Below, one piece after another: positions 1 to 9,238 of a DNA stretch of 64,000 nt. The stretch covers positions 42,940 through 106,939 of the forward strand of contig NZ_JASISU010000006.1 of assembly GCF_030063285.1 (NCBI RefSeq), given 5' to 3'. The notes below the pieces were generated by a model. The model saw only the letters and a list, made by a program, of their open reading frames with translations. It did not search any database and was not told the DNA's origin. The DNA comes from Pseudarthrobacter sp. PS3-L1 (lineage in GTDB: Bacteria > Actinomycetota > Actinomycetes > Actinomycetales > Micrococcaceae). Position numbers and translations under genes: made by a program. The number at the start of each line of letters is the position of its first letter. Position 1 is the stretch's first letter.

Positions 1-1
1 C

Positions 2-1198
2 ACGGGAGCCGGTAAATCCAGCTTCGTTAACTCCATGATCACGTCCATCCTGATGCGATCCACCCCGGACGAAGTGCGGATGGTCATGGTTGACCCCAAA
101 CGGGTGGAACTTACTGCCTACGAGGGTGTTCCGCACCTGATCACCCCCATCATCACGAATCCCAAGAAGGCTGCGGAAGCACTGCAGTGGGTGGTCCGTG
201 AAATGGATGCCCGGTACGACGACCTCGCCAACTACGGCTTCAAGCACATTGACGACTTCAACAAAGCGGTCCGCGCGGGCAAAGTGGTGCCCCCGTTAGA
301 CTCCAAACGTGTCATCAAGCCCTACCCCTACCTGCTCGTCATTGTGGACGAGCTTGCGGACCTGATGATGGTTGCACCGCGCGATGTGGAGGATTCCATT
401 GTGCGAATCACCCAGCTTGCCCGCGCCGCTGGCATCCACCTGGTCCTGGCAACGCAGCGACCTTCCGTAGACGTCGTAACGGGTCTGATCAAGGCGAACG
501 TGCCGTCCAGGATGGCCTTTGCGACATCCTCCGTCACAGACTCCCGTGTTGTCCTCGACCAGCCTGGCGCCGAGAAGCTGATCGGCCAGGGTGACGCACT
601 CTTCCTTCCCATGGGCGCATCAAAGGCCATGCGAGTGCAGGGTGCCTGGGTTACTGAATCCGAGATCCATCGGGTAGTGGAACACGTCAAGGGCCAGCTG
701 GCGGCTACGTACCGGACCGACGTTGCAGCAGAAGCGCCAAAGAAGCAGATTGATGATGACATCGGGGATGACCTTGAGGTCCTGCTGCAGGCCACTGAGC
801 TTGTGGTCACCACGCAGTTCGGCTCGACATCCATGCTGCAGCGTAAATTGCGGGTGGGTTTTGCGAAGGCTGGCCGCCTCATGGACCTGCTGGAATCCAG
901 GGGAGTGGTGGGCCCATCCGAAGGGTCCAAGGCCAGGGATGTATTGGTTAAACCCGATGACCTCGCAGCGGTCCTTGCGGCCATGAAGGGGCAGTCTGGT
1001 CCGGTAGCGGCAGATTCCACCACAGCCGCTCTCAGCGAGAACGCCAACGCCAACATTGCCAGAGGCGGCTACGCAGAGGATCTCGTGGCCGCGGATCTAG
1101 ATAATCGATCCCAATCTGTTGAGTATTTTGACGGCGCTGATTCCAGCAGCGAAAACGACGATGGTCAGGAAGATGCTTGGTCGCTGACCGGGCGGTAG
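2..1198 (+). CDS. ftsK: DNA translocase FtsK, C-terminal part (5' end outside window)
   Basis: The frame is open from base 2, so only the last ~398 residues are seen; the membrane and linker parts lie upstream. The first residues TGAGKSSF are the end of the Walker A loop of the motor domain. Walker B follows as [13 protein letters not shown], then the conserved [13 protein letters not shown] and the C-terminal winged-helix gamma domain (around positions 770-960), which in this family reads KOPS sequences and contacts XerCD. FtsK pumps chromosome ends through the division septum. It is followed 9 bases later by pgsA on the same strand. The acidic C-terminal tail (last ~50 residues) is not conserved in the family. 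Confidence is high; only the true start is unknown. Confidence 0.96.
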   Translation, partial: TGAGKSSFVNSMITSILMRSTPDEVRMVMVDPKRVELTAYEGVPHLITPIITNPKKAAEALQWVVREMDARYDDLANYGFKHIDDFNKAVRAGKVVPPLDSKRVIKPYPYLLVIVDELADLMMVAPRDVEDSIVRITQLARAAGIHLVLATQRPSVDVVTGLIKANVPSRMAFATSSVTDSRVVLDQPGAEKLIGQGDALFLPMGASKAMRVQGAWVTESEIHRVVEHVKGQLAATYRTDVAAEAPKKQIDDDIGDDLEVLLQATELVVTTQFGSTSMLQRKLRVGFAKAGRLMDLLESRGVVGPSEGSKARDVLVKPDDLAAVLAAMKGQSGPVAADSTTAALSENANANIARGGYAEDLVAADLDNRSQSVEYFDGADSSSENDDGQEDAWSLTGR

Positions 1199-1207
1199 CC
1201 TTGAACA

Positions 1208-1837
1208 GTGACTAGCACTGAAGCTCCCGCAGGATCGAGCAGCTCCAACATCTGGAACCTTCCGAACATTCTGACGATGGTCCGCATCGTTATGGTGCCG
1301 TTTTTTGTCTGGTTCCTGCTTCTGGATGCTCCTGACCTCGCTCCACAGTCGGGGCCATGGCGATGGATTGCGGTCGCGGCGTTCATGGTTGCGATCTACA
1401 CGGACAAGCTCGACGGCGACATCGCCAGGAGCCGCGGACTGGTCACGGACTTTGGTAAGATCGCCGATCCCATCGCTGACAAGCTCCTGATCGGTTCGGC
1501 ACTGGTCATGCTCTCGGTTCTGGGTGAGTTGCCCTGGTGGGTGACAGTTGCCATCCTGGTCCGTGAGTGGGGCATTACGGCACTGCGGTTCTTCGTGATC
1601 CGCTACGGGGTAATGCCTGCTTCCAGGGGCGGGAAGCTCAAGACGGTCGTTCAGACTGCAGCTATTTTCTTCTACCTGCTTCCCCTAGGGTCGTTTGCCC
1701 CGTGGCTAGTCTGGGTGGCCTTTGCCATCATGATGATTGCCTTGGCTATTACTCTTTGGACCGGCATGGAATACGTAGTAGCGGCATTAAAGTTGCGGCG
1801 GGAAGGTCGCCGCGCGCCGTCGGCAACACCCGAATGA
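1208..1837 (+). CDS. pgsA: CDP-diacylglycerol-glycerol-3-phosphate 3-phosphatidyltransferase family protein
   Basis: 209 residues from a GTG start. The CDP-alcohol phosphotransferase signature D-G-x2-A-R-x8-G-x3-D-x3-D is complete (DGDIAR ... DPIAD, around residues 64-86), and about five hydrophobic segments mark an integral membrane enzyme. The family transfers a phosphatidyl group from CDP-diacylglycerol to glycerol-3-phosphate (phosphatidylglycerol synthesis). The stop overlaps the ATG of cinA (ATGA), indicating translational coupling. Paralogues in actinobacteria can use inositol phosphate instead; the position next to cinA and clgR matches the mycobacterial pgsA3 locus, which favours the PG-phosphate call. 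Confidence 0.9.
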   Translation: MTSTEAPAGSSSSNIWNLPNILTMVRIVMVPFFVWFLLLDAPDLAPQSGPWRWIAVAAFMVAIYTDKLDGDIARSRGLVTDFGKIADPIADKLLIGSALVMLSVLGELPWWVTVAILVREWGITALRFFVIRYGVMPASRGGKLKTVVQTAAIFFYLLPLGSFAPWLVWVAFAIMMIALAITLWTGMEYVVAALKLRREGRRAPSATPE

Positions 1838-2391
1838 ATCAGCCAGTGAAGCCGGAGCGTCAGGACGGTGGGCAGGGCGAAACCCTTGAGGCGGTGCTGG
1901 TTCGACGTGCTGCAACAGCGCATCTCACTCTTGCCACTGCCGAATCCCTCACTGCTGGGCTGATCGCTGCGACCATCGCCAACGTTCCTGGCTCATCGGC
2001 GGTCCTTACCGGCGGAGTTATTTCCTATGCCAGCACCGTCAAAGCTGCCCTGCTCGGAGTGCCACAGGACCTGTTGGACCGGGTCGGTTCGGTGGATGCA
2101 GCGGTGGCCCGTTCCATGGCGGACGGTGCCCGCAGCGCCTGCGCGGCGAATATCGGCGTTTCGGCTACGGGTGTCGCGGGCCCTGAGCCGCACGACGGGA
2201 AGCCTGTAGGTACCGTCTTTATTGGCATCGCCACACCCAAAAAAACAACAGCCCGAGAGTTCAATTTTTCAGGCGACCGGCATCAGATCAGGGAACAGTC
2301 AGTGCAGGTCGCTTTGGAACTGGTTGTGGATTTCCTGAAGGACCAGCTCAGCGCAGACCAGAAGGCGGGAACAAATCCCGGTGACCGGTAG
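1834..2391 (+). CDS. cinA: CinA C-terminal domain family protein (NMN amidase type)
   Basis: 185 residues starting at the ATG that overlaps the pgsA stop. It contains only the CinA C-terminal (PncC) domain: TAESLTAGLIA near the N-terminus, GGVISYAS, and ATGVAGPEP in the middle. The family hydrolyses nicotinamide mononucleotide to nicotinate mononucleotide in NAD recycling; the N-terminal ADP-ribose pyrophosphatase-like domain of full-length CinA is absent, as is usual in actinobacteria. The gene is historically linked with competence and recA loci. The reading frame stays open upstream of 1834, but that part lies inside pgsA and is not a plausible N-terminus. Confidence 0.88.
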   Translation: MNQPVKPERQDGGQGETLEAVLVRRAATAHLTLATAESLTAGLIAATIANVPGSSAVLTGGVISYASTVKAALLGVPQDLLDRVGSVDAAVARSMADGARSACAANIGVSATGVAGPEPHDGKPVGTVFIGIATPKKTTAREFNFSGDRHQIREQSVQVALELVVDFLKDQLSADQKAGTNPGDR

Positions 2392-2405
2392 TTGTTATAT
2401 TGTGT

Positions 2406-2426
2406 CGCCTCGGAGCACCGAAGGCG
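2406..2426 (+). promoter_or_regulatory. Imperfect inverted repeat upstream of clgR-like gene
   Basis: CGCCTCGG and CCGAAGGCG face each other across 4 bases, directly downstream of a TATATT (-10-like, 2396-2401). It could be an operator for the downstream regulator (ClgR sites in the family carry CGC/GCG half-sites) or a weak hairpin behind cinA without a T-run. Which of the two is not decidable from sequence. Confidence 0.35.
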
Positions 2427-2493
2427 CCTAGGATGTTAATTGCCCGGCCCACCATATGGTGAGCCGGACCTATGAGGGAGCAAAGGCATACAA

Positions 2494-2922
2494 ATGGTAA
2501 AGCAGCCCGTATCCGTTAACGGCGTTGTCCGCTGGAAGGATGTGGGCCTCGCCGATCATGGCAAGACTGAACCCAAGGAGCGCAAGATGGTTGTCCTTCG
2601 CCACGAAATTGGTGATGTACTGCGCGATGTACGCCAACGTCAGGGACGCACTCTTCGTGAAGTCTCGCACAGCGCCAGGGTTTCGCTGGGCTACCTGAGC
2701 GAGGTGGAGCGTGGTCAGAAGGAGGCATCGTCTGAGCTGCTGTCCTCGATCTGCACGGCTCTCGAGATCCCGCTGTCGCACATGTTGCGTGAGGTAAGCG
2801 ACCGTGTGGCCGTTGCAGAGGGCGTTGCAGTGCCGGACACCGTTCCCCAGGAATTCTCTCAGCGCTACGGCCAGGACCTCGACACCGAATTTTCAAAGGA
2901 AATGCTCTCGGGAGCACACTAG
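2494..2922 (+). CDS. clgR: ClgR-like XRE-family transcriptional regulator
   Basis: 142 residues if started at 2494; a second start at 2587 (MVVLRHEIG) has a better ribosome binding site (AAGGAG, 6-base spacing) and matches the usual start of the family, so the first 31 residues may be untranslated. The XRE helix-turn-helix lies in [20 protein letters not shown] and is followed by [13 protein letters not shown], typical of ClgR. In actinobacteria ClgR activates clp protease and heat-shock-related genes and is itself degraded by Clp; the small C-terminus is consistent with a degradable protein. It sits between cinA and recA as in related genomes and is followed by a terminator. Confidence 0.85.
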   Translation: MVKQPVSVNGVVRWKDVGLADHGKTEPKERKMVVLRHEIGDVLRDVRQRQGRTLREVSHSARVSLGYLSEVERGQKEASSELLSSICTALEIPLSHMLREVSDRVAVAEGVAVPDTVPQEFSQRYGQDLDTEFSKEMLSGAH

Positions 2923-2946
2923 TTCCGAATCAGCTCCTTGCGCGGA

Positions 2947-2990
2947 GGCCTCCACTTAGTAACCCTTGGTTACTGGCTGGAGGCCTTTTT
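2947..2990 (+). terminator. Rho-independent terminator after clgR-like gene
   Basis: GGCCTCCA (2947-2954) and TGGAGGCC (2978-2985) with an inner AGTAAC/GTTACT stem, followed by TTTTT. It may also help stop the convergent MarR transcript. Confidence 0.85.
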
Positions 2991-3030
2991 GCTGAGTACC
3001 CCGTTGGTCCTTATGGCTCTTCGCACCGCG

Positions 3031-3546
3031 TCAGTTGGGCGAATCGCTCGGAAAACCATCGCGCTCGTAGGTTGCATTGAGCTTGGCCATCGCCTCAGCA
3101 AAGTCCCTGAGCTCAGCCAGCGGCCACTCGTGCAGGCGTTCCCTGAAGACTTGTTGCCGAGCATCTTGGACATCATGCATCTTGGCCTCGCCTTCTGTGG
3201 TCAGTGTAAGGATCTGGGCGCGACCGTCCTTGGGATCGGCTTCCTTGGCGATGAGTCCAATCTGTTCGAGGAACGCAATCTGACGGCTCACGGAGGGCTT
3301 TCCGACGCCGATGAACTGGGCCAAGTCCGTCAGGCGCATGGGACCCTCCCGGCGGAGCACAGCGAGCAGTCCGTAGGCGGCGGGTTCCATGTCGGGATGG
3401 ACTTGGCGTGATAGTTGCTGTGAGACTGCACGGGCCCTGCGCCAGAGCACGCTGAGTTGATGTTCCACAGAGTTCACTGCACCGTCTACGGCGTCCTGCG
3501 CGGACCCAGGAGCTGGCAGAGGGGCGTTGTCAGAAGGGTTGCTCAT
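3031..3546 (-). CDS. MarR-family transcriptional regulator
   Basis: 171 residues. The winged-helix MarR fold is recognisable: PAAYGLLAVLRREG, RLTDLAQFIGVGKPSVSRQIAFLEQIGLI (recognition helix) and the wing KDGRAQILTLTTEGE. Such proteins are dimeric repressors of efflux or stress genes that release DNA on ligand binding; no ligand can be inferred. The chosen ATG has a TAGACT -10 element ending 7 bases upstream, which suggests a leaderless transcript. It is divergent from the DUF3046 gene; their -10 candidates overlap, so it may autoregulate and affect its neighbour. Confidence 0.85.
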   Translation of the reverse strand: MSNPSDNAPLPAPGSAQDAVDGAVNSVEHQLSVLWRRARAVSQQLSRQVHPDMEPAAYGLLAVLRREGPMRLTDLAQFIGVGKPSVSRQIAFLEQIGLIAKEADPKDGRAQILTLTTEGEAKMHDVQDARQQVFRERLHEWPLAELRDFAEAMAKLNATYERDGFPSDSPN

Positions 3547-3553
3547 GGCAACC

Positions 3554-3559
3554 AGTCTA
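3554..3559 (-). promoter_or_regulatory. -10 element of MarR gene (leaderless)
   Basis: TAGACT on the minus strand, 7 bases before the ATG. It overlaps a plus-strand TAGAGT (3558-3563) that could serve the divergent DUF3046 gene. Confidence 0.45.
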
Positions 3560-3588
3560 GAGTCGGCCGCTCGTGAGAGACTCATCAG

Positions 3589-3813
3589 GTGAAAATCAGT
3601 GACTTCTGGCGTCTGATGGATGACGAATTCGGGCCGGCGTACTCCCGCGTGCTTGGCGGCTCCCTTGTACTTGCTGGAGTGGGCGGCCGCACAGCGCAGC
3701 AAGCGTTGTCTGCTGGAGTAAGTCCCAGGTCCATCTGGCTTGCCGTATGCGATGTCCAGGATGTTCCAGCGGAACGTCGGTTGGGCCGGGACGTTAGGCC
3801 GAGCTCGTCCTGA
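3589..3813 (+). CDS. DUF3046 family protein
   Basis: 74 residues from a GTG. ISDFWRLMDDEFGPAYSRVL near the N-terminus, then GGRTAQQALSAGVSPRSIWL and VCD, match the small DUF3046 family encoded just before recA in many actinobacteria (Rv2738c type). Function is unknown. The position 200 bases upstream of recA, on the same strand and separated from it by the SOS box, suggests conserved linkage rather than co-transcription. The last ~15 residues are not family-like. Confidence 0.75.
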   Translation: MKISDFWRLMDDEFGPAYSRVLGGSLVLAGVGGRTAQQALSAGVSPRSIWLAVCDVQDVPAERRLGRDVRPSSS

Positions 3814-3863
3814 CCGAGCGTCCATGTCCTGCCAGCCGCCGGGCAGACACGCCGCAAATCTGT

Positions 3864-3879
3864 TCGAATATTTGTTCGG
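3864..3879 (+). promoter_or_regulatory. SOS box (LexA site) of recA
   Basis: TCGAATATTTGTTCGG fits the actinobacterial LexA palindrome TCGAAC-N4-GTTCGA with changes only at the sixth and last positions. It lies 145 bases before the recA ATG. Confidence 0.85.
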
Positions 3880-4023
3880 ATAAAGCTATTCTTTTAACAC
3901 GGGTTATCCACACGCGGATTAGACCGGGTCCAGACTGTCGGACCCTGGCAGTACCGTCGTAGGTAACCAAGAAGCAGGCCGAAATGGCCGCTCCACAGCG
4001 ATACAGCATGAGAGGTGCCAACC

Positions 4024-5073
4024 ATGGCCGCAGCCCCGGATCGTCAGAAAGCGCTGGACGCCGCACTGGCCCAGATCGACAAGCAGTTTGGCAAGGGGTC
4101 GGTAATGCGCCTCGGTGACGAGGTGCGTGCACCCATCGAGGTCATCCCGACCGGCTCGATCGCCCTGGACATTGCTCTGGGCATCGGTGGGCTGCCCCGC
4201 GGTCGTGTCGTGGAAATCTATGGCCCGGAGTCCTCAGGTAAGACGACTGTTGCACTGCACGCGGTAGCCAGTGCCCAGCGGCTCGGTGGAATCGCGGCCT
4301 TCATCGATGCCGAGCACGCGCTCGACCCCGAATATGCAGCCAAGCTCGGCGTTGATACTGACGCACTCCTGGTCTCCCAGCCGGACACCGGTGAGCAGGC
4401 GTTGGAGATCATGGACATGCTGGTGGGCTCTGGCTCCATTGACATCGTCGTCATTGACTCGGTTGCAGCACTTGTTCCCCGTGCGGAAATCGAAGGCGAC
4501 ATGGGCGACAGTCACGTCGGCCTCCAGGCACGGCTTATGAGCCAGGCGCTCCGTAAAATCACTGGCCGTCTGAGCCAGACGAAGACGACTGCGATCTTTA
4601 TCAACCAGCTCCGCGAGAAAATCGGCGTCTTTTTCGGATCTCCAGAGACAACCACGGGTGGCAAGGCGCTGAAGTTTTATGCGTCCATCCGGATCGACGT
4701 TCGTCGCATCCAGACCCTCAAGGAGGGGACGGACTCTGTTGGCAACCGGACGAAAGCCAAGATCGTCAAGAACAAAATGGCGCCGCCCTTCAAGATCGCC
4801 GAATTCGACATCATCTACGGTCAGGGCATTTCCCGTGAGGGTGGCATCATCGACATGGGCGTGGAACACGGCATCATCAAGAAGTCCGGTTCGTGGTTCA
4901 CCTACGACGGAGATCAGCTGGGCCAGGGCATGGAAAACTCTCGTCGTTTCCTGCGAGACAACCCCGAGCTTGCCGATGAGCTGGAACGTCTCATCAAGGA
5001 GAAGCTCGGCGTTGGCACCAAAGCGGCCGAGGTAGAAGAATCACCGAAGCTGAAGGCAGTTGACGGCTTCTAG
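4024..5073 (+). CDS. recA: Recombinase RecA
   Basis: 349 residues, normal family length. Walker A is GPESSGKTT, Walker [13 protein letters not shown], and loop motifs ([32 protein letters not shown]) are intact; no intein is present. RecA forms nucleoprotein filaments on single-stranded DNA, drives strand exchange and acts as co-protease for LexA self-cleavage. The ATG at 4024 was chosen over an in-frame GTG at 4015 because it gives the standard N-terminus [11 protein letters not shown]. An SOS box precedes the gene and recX follows. Confidence 0.98.
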   Translation: MAAAPDRQKALDAALAQIDKQFGKGSVMRLGDEVRAPIEVIPTGSIALDIALGIGGLPRGRVVEIYGPESSGKTTVALHAVASAQRLGGIAAFIDAEHALDPEYAAKLGVDTDALLVSQPDTGEQALEIMDMLVGSGSIDIVVIDSVAALVPRAEIEGDMGDSHVGLQARLMSQALRKITGRLSQTKTTAIFINQLREKIGVFFGSPETTTGGKALKFYASIRIDVRRIQTLKEGTDSVGNRTKAKIVKNKMAPPFKIAEFDIIYGQGISREGGIIDMGVEHGIIKKSGSWFTYDGDQLGQGMENSRRFLRDNPELADELERLIKEKLGVGTKAAEVEESPKLKAVDGF

Positions 5074-5113
5074 GCGCGGGGGCGTAGAGCGTGCGGGGTC
5101 AGGAGCCACGGCG

Positions 5114-5617
5114 ATGGATCCAGACCCCGCAGCCACGGCGCGCGCCATTGTTCTCCGGCAGCTCACAGCGTCAGCCAAAAGCAGGCAGCAGCTGACACGC
5201 AAGCTGCTTGAACGTGAAATCCCTGAGGATGTCGTTGAAGCTGTCCTTGACAGGTTTGAGGAAGTTCGGCTCGTCGATGATGCCGACTTTGCCGAAACCT
5301 GGGTGCGCAGCCGGTTTGCTGGACGTAAATTGGCTCGGAGTGCGCTCCAGCGGGAGTTGCAGGAGAAGGGGATCGCTGAAGACACCGCAGCAGCCGCGCT
5401 TGAGCAGGTATCGGATGTTGATGAAGACGCTGCCGCCAGGATATTGGTAGGCCGCAAGCTCAAGGTCCCGGTCCCCGATGACCGGGCGGAGCGGGAGAAA
5501 GTCACGCGACGGCTAGTTGCCATGCTGGCGCGCAAAGGGTACAGCCCGTCCATGGGATTTCGGATTGTGAATGAATCCATTGCTGCTGTCACCGACGCGG
5601 AGAATCCCGAAACCTGA
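5114..5617 (+). CDS. recX: Regulatory protein RecX
   Basis: 167 residues from the ATG at 5114, which has an AGGAG 8 bases upstream; a TTG at 5060 inside the recA end would add an atypical stretch. Three-helix repeats typical of RecX are visible (LTASAKSRQQLTRKLLERE; DADFAETWVRSRFAGRKLA; LVAMLARKGYS). RecX binds the RecA filament and limits its activity. It begins 40 bases after recA, so it is probably co-transcribed and SOS-controlled. Confidence 0.92.
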   Translation: MDPDPAATARAIVLRQLTASAKSRQQLTRKLLEREIPEDVVEAVLDRFEEVRLVDDADFAETWVRSRFAGRKLARSALQRELQEKGIAEDTAAAALEQVSDVDEDAAARILVGRKLKVPVPDDRAEREKVTRRLVAMLARKGYSPSMGFRIVNESIAAVTDAENPET

Positions 5618-5815
5618 AGAGAAGCAGCTGGGACGAGTCGCTTAGTATAGGACGCCGGTCTCTGCGCCCTTGTGCCGAAACGTCACCAGGGGTGCTGGCT
5701 TGCGGGCGTACGGAGCGCCCGTGACTGTCCTGGGTGTGGTCAACCATGCTGGCACTGCTTAACAGTGGTGCCGGGGGTTGCCCCCGCCCGTGCCCGGTCC
5801 ATCAGCTTCACCCGG

Positions 5816-5821
5816 TAACCT
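5816..5821 (+). promoter_or_regulatory. -10 element of miaB (leaderless)
   Basis: TAACCT ends 6 bases before the GTG start, placing the transcription start at the start codon; no ribosome binding site is present. A GC hairpin CGGGGG/CCCCCG lies just upstream at 5772-5786. Confidence 0.45.
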
Positions 5822-5827
5822 AGATAG

Positions 5828-7369
5828 GTGAGTTTGACCATTCCTGCCCCAGTTGACAATACATTCCCGCTTTCTACAGAAACTGGTGAACCGCCCCGGA
5901 CGTACCAGGTCCGAACGTTCGGCTGTCAAATGAACGTCCATGATTCGGAGCGGATGTCCGGACTGTTGGAAGAAGCAGGGTATGTGCCGGCGGGTGACGG
6001 ATTCGCCGATGTCGTCGTCTTCAACACCTGTGCTGTCCGTGAAAACGCCGACAACAAGCTCTACGGCAACCTCGGAATGCTTTCCTCCGTCAAAGAAGCC
6101 AATCCCGGTATGCAGATTGCCGTTGGCGGGTGCCTGGCGCAAAAGGACAGGGAGACCATCCTTCGGAAGGCCCCATACGTCGATGCTGTGTTCGGGACCC
6201 ATAATGTGGGGGCGTTGCCCGCACTCCTGGAACGTGCGCGACACAACAACGAGGCGCAGCTTGAGATTCTTGAAAGCCTGGATGTCTTTCCCTCGACACT
6301 GCCCACCAAACGGGACTCGGTTTACGCCGGGTGGGTCTCGATCTCGGTGGGGTGCAACAATACCTGTACCTTCTGTATTGTCCCGGCGCTGCGTGGCAAG
6401 GAAAAAGACCGCAGGCCTGGCGATATCCTCGCCGAAATTGAGGCTCTGGTGGCTGACGGCGCCATTGAAGTAACGCTACTGGGCCAGAACGTGAATTCCT
6501 ACGGCGTGGAGTTTGGCGATCGGCAAGCTTTTTCTAAACTCCTGCGGGCCTGCGGACAAATTGAGGGATTGGAGCGAGTCCGCTTCACCAGCCCTCACCC
6601 AGCGGCATTCACGGATGACGTCATCAGCGCGATGGCTGATACACCTAATGTCATGCCCCAGCTTCACATGCCGCTCCAATCCGGATCGGACTCGGTTCTC
6701 AAAGCCATGAAGCGGTCCTATCGATCCACGAAGTTCCTTGGCATCTTGGACAGGGTCCGTGAACAGATTCCACATGCAGCTATCTCCACCGACATTATTG
6801 TGGGATTCCCCGGTGAAACGGAGGAGGATTTCCAGGCAACACTTGACGTGGTGGAGGCATCCCGGTTTGCCACGGCGTTTACCTTCCAGTACTCCAAGAG
6901 GGCTGGTACTCCCGCAGCAGACCTTCCAGACCAGATCACAAAAGAAGTGGTCCAGGAACGTTTCGAACGACTGACAGCTCTCCAGGATCGCATCGCTGCG
7001 GAGGAGAATGCCAAGCAGGTGGGTCAACGCGTAGAGGTCATGGTCACTGCCCAGCAGGGCCGGAAGGCCGAAGAAACCCACCGGCTCTCCGGCCGTTCCC
7101 GGGATCAGAGGCTGGTGCATTTCTCCGTTCCTCGTGGTGCCACGGTTCCGCGTCCTGGAGACTTGGTCAGCGTGACGATCACAGGTGCAGCAGCGTTCCA
7201 CCTAGTGGCGGATCCGGAGCTTGCAGACTATTCCCTGCGGAAGTCAAGGGCTGGGGACGCCTGGGATCGGTCCCAGGCCGATTCCTGCGGCGCACCTGCC
7301 CCTGGACAGTCCGCTTCTGCAGGGGGAGTATCCCTAGGAATGCCAACGCTGCCTCCCCGCGCAGGCTGA
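5828..7369 (+). CDS. miaB: tRNA-2-methylthio-N6-dimethylallyladenosine synthase MiaB
   Basis: 513 residues. The N-terminal MTTase domain has its three cluster cysteines (C33 in FGCQMN, C68 in FNTCAV, C102 in GGCLAQ); the radical SAM C-x3-C-x2-C is at C176/C180/C183 ([12 protein letters not shown]); a TRAM domain follows around residues 390-460. MiaB adds the 2-methylthio group to i6A37 of tRNAs reading U-starting codons, after MiaA has made i6A. The C-terminal ~40 residues are a low-complexity tail. The stop abuts miaA. Confidence 0.96.
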   Translation: MSLTIPAPVDNTFPLSTETGEPPRTYQVRTFGCQMNVHDSERMSGLLEEAGYVPAGDGFADVVVFNTCAVRENADNKLYGNLGMLSSVKEANPGMQIAVGGCLAQKDRETILRKAPYVDAVFGTHNVGALPALLERARHNNEAQLEILESLDVFPSTLPTKRDSVYAGWVSISVGCNNTCTFCIVPALRGKEKDRRPGDILAEIEALVADGAIEVTLLGQNVNSYGVEFGDRQAFSKLLRACGQIEGLERVRFTSPHPAAFTDDVISAMADTPNVMPQLHMPLQSGSDSVLKAMKRSYRSTKFLGILDRVREQIPHAAISTDIIVGFPGETEEDFQATLDVVEASRFATAFTFQYSKRAGTPAADLPDQITKEVVQERFERLTALQDRIAAEENAKQVGQRVEVMVTAQQGRKAEETHRLSGRSRDQRLVHFSVPRGATVPRPGDLVSVTITGAAAFHLVADPELADYSLRKSRAGDAWDRSQADSCGAPAPGQSASAGGVSLGMPTLPPRAG

Positions 7370-7387
7370 GTGAAGGGCGCAGCGCCA

Positions 7388-8284
7388 ATGAATTCGGCAT
7401 CGGTGATATCGGTCGTCGGGCCCACGGGAACCGGTAAGTCAGCATTGGCACTGTCATTGGCTGAGATCCTTGACGGGGAAATCGTCAACGCGGACTCCAT
7501 GCAGTTCTACCGCGGAATGGATATTGGTACAGCCAAGGTCAGCGTTGCTGAACGCAGGGGCATAGCTCATCACCTCCTGGATATCCTTGACGTCACGGAA
7601 GAAGCCAGCGTGTCGGACTTCCAGCGCCAGGCACGCCAGGCCATTGCAGAAATACAAGGGCGGGGTAAACGGGCCATCCTCGTGGGCGGCTCTGGTCTGT
7701 ATGTTCGTGCAGTGTTGGATGTCCTGGAATTCCCAGGCACGGATCCACGTATTCGGCAGCGGCTGGAGGTCGAGGCAGAGGCTCATGGAATGGCTGAATT
7801 GCGTGCGAGGCTACAAAGAGTGGACCCCGCGTCTGCGGAGCGCGTGGCAGATGACAGGCGTGTGATCCGCGCCCTTGAAGTCCATGAGGTGACAGGCAAG
7901 CCATTCAGTTCCTTCATGCCGGTCCGGGAGTACATCCAGCCCACAGTCCAGATAGGGCTGGATATTCCGCGGCCTGTCCTGCACGAGAGGCTGTCTACCC
8001 GGGTAAACCAGATGGTGGACCAAGGTCTTGCCGACGAGGTGGAGCGGCTGGACCAAAGGGGCCTGAGGACGGGAAAGACGGCTGGACGTGCGCTAGGTTA
8101 TGCACAGTTCCTGCGGGTGCTCGACGGTGAGGCTACCGTCGCAGCAGCCGCTGAGGAGACAATCATCGCCACGCGACAGTTTGCCCGCAGGCAGTCCACC
8201 TGGTTCCGGGCAGATCCTCGCATCCGGTGGTTGGATCCCCGTGAGGACGATGTAGTGGATCAAGCGGCAGCTCTGTGCTTGTAG
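7388..8284 (+). CDS. miaA: tRNA dimethylallyltransferase MiaA
   Basis: 298 residues from the ATG at 7388 (GAAGGG 10 bases upstream); a GTG at 7370 touching the miaB stop would add six residues. The P-loop GPTGTGKS near the N-terminus, [33 protein letters not shown] and the C-terminal [10 protein letters not shown] / [11 protein letters not shown] motifs are all present. It transfers dimethylallyl to N6 of A37 in tRNA, the substrate for the adjacent MiaB. Operon with miaB and dapF (9-base gap). Confidence 0.96.
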   Translation: MNSASVISVVGPTGTGKSALALSLAEILDGEIVNADSMQFYRGMDIGTAKVSVAERRGIAHHLLDILDVTEEASVSDFQRQARQAIAEIQGRGKRAILVGGSGLYVRAVLDVLEFPGTDPRIRQRLEVEAEAHGMAELRARLQRVDPASAERVADDRRVIRALEVHEVTGKPFSSFMPVREYIQPTVQIGLDIPRPVLHERLSTRVNQMVDQGLADEVERLDQRGLRTGKTAGRALGYAQFLRVLDGEATVAAAAEETIIATRQFARRQSTWFRADPRIRWLDPREDDVVDQAAALCL

Positions 8285-8293
8285 GCTTGGGCC

Positions 8294-9238
8294 ATGGATT
8301 CGATCGCCACTTCCACACTCAATCATTCCACCGCAGGACTCTCCGGGCTCGCCTTCTCCAAGGGCCACGGAACCGGCAATGATTTTGTCCTGATAGCCGA
8401 TCCCGAGGGGATCCAGGCTCTTCAGCCCGAGCACGTCGCAGTGATCTGTGACAGGCACCGCGGGATAGGTGCCGATGGCCTGATCCGCGCCGTGCCATCC
8501 GCGTTGCTGCCCGAGGGCCGGGGCCTGCTGGAGTCTACTCCGGAAGCTGAATGGTTTATGGACTATCGCAACGGTGATGGCTCCCTGTCAGAGATGTGCG
8601 GCAATGGTGTGCGTGTATTTGTCCATTTCCTGCGCGAGGAAGGACTCATCACGCTGGAGGATGGGGATTCACTGGTGATTGGAACACGCGGTGGTGCCAA
8701 GACAGTGGTGCGGACCGGGGACCACTACGCGGTGGACATGGGGCCGTGGGAATTCATTTTTCCCGGTGACGCCGCGGCCAAGGCCATGGATTCAACGGTG
8801 AGTGCAGAAGGTCTCGACGTTGCCCGTCCGGCGCTGTCGATCAGCATGGGCAATCCACATACGGTCGTGGCTTTGGCTGAACTCGCCGAGCTGGAGGCAA
8901 CCAAACTGTTTACTGCACCGATGGTGGATCCGTTGCCTGTAGACGGCACGAACGTGGAGTTCGTAGTGCCGGCGGACCCTCTGGTGGAACACGGTGTCGG
9001 GGCGATCACCATGCGTGTGCACGAACGCGGCGTTGGAGAGACGCAGTCCTGCGGAACCGGCGCGTGTGCTGCAGCTGTCGCAATCCGGCACTGGGCCGGG
9101 CCAGGCGCACCCGAGGCTTGGACGGTGGCGGTACCCGGCGGTCAGGTCGGTGTGAAGTTCTTTGCTGGCCCTGGGGGCCACGAGCACGTGGAGCTCAGTG
9201 GCCCAGCCGTTATTGTTGCTCGGGGAACTCTTTCCTGA
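8294..9238 (+). CDS. dapF: Diaminopimelate epimerase
   Basis: 314 residues. Both catalytic cysteines are visible: DGSLSEMCGNGVRVF and GETQSCGTGACAAA; the N-terminal FSKGHGTGNDF is the substrate-binding start. The enzyme interconverts LL- and meso-diaminopimelate for lysine and peptidoglycan synthesis in the cytosol. The gene follows miaA by 9 bases, so it is probably in the same transcript. Its last 29 bases overlap the end of the convergent methyltransferase gene. Confidence 0.97.
   Translation: MDSIATSTLNHSTAGLSGLAFSKGHGTGNDFVLIADPEGIQALQPEHVAVICDRHRGIGADGLIRAVPSALLPEGRGLLESTPEAEWFMDYRNGDGSLSEMCGNGVRVFVHFLREEGLITLEDGDSLVIGTRGGAKTVVRTGDHYAVDMGPWEFIFPGDAAAKAMDSTVSAEGLDVARPALSISMGNPHTVVALAELAELEATKLFTAPMVDPLPVDGTNVEFVVPADPLVEHGVGAITMRVHERGVGETQSCGTGACAAAVAIRHWAGPGAPEAWTVAVPGGQVGVKFFAGPGGHEHVELSGPAVIVARGTLS

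Noticed and set aside
2938..3411. Plus-strand 157-codon ORF
   Set aside because: Antisense shadow of the MarR gene, which has clear family motifs.
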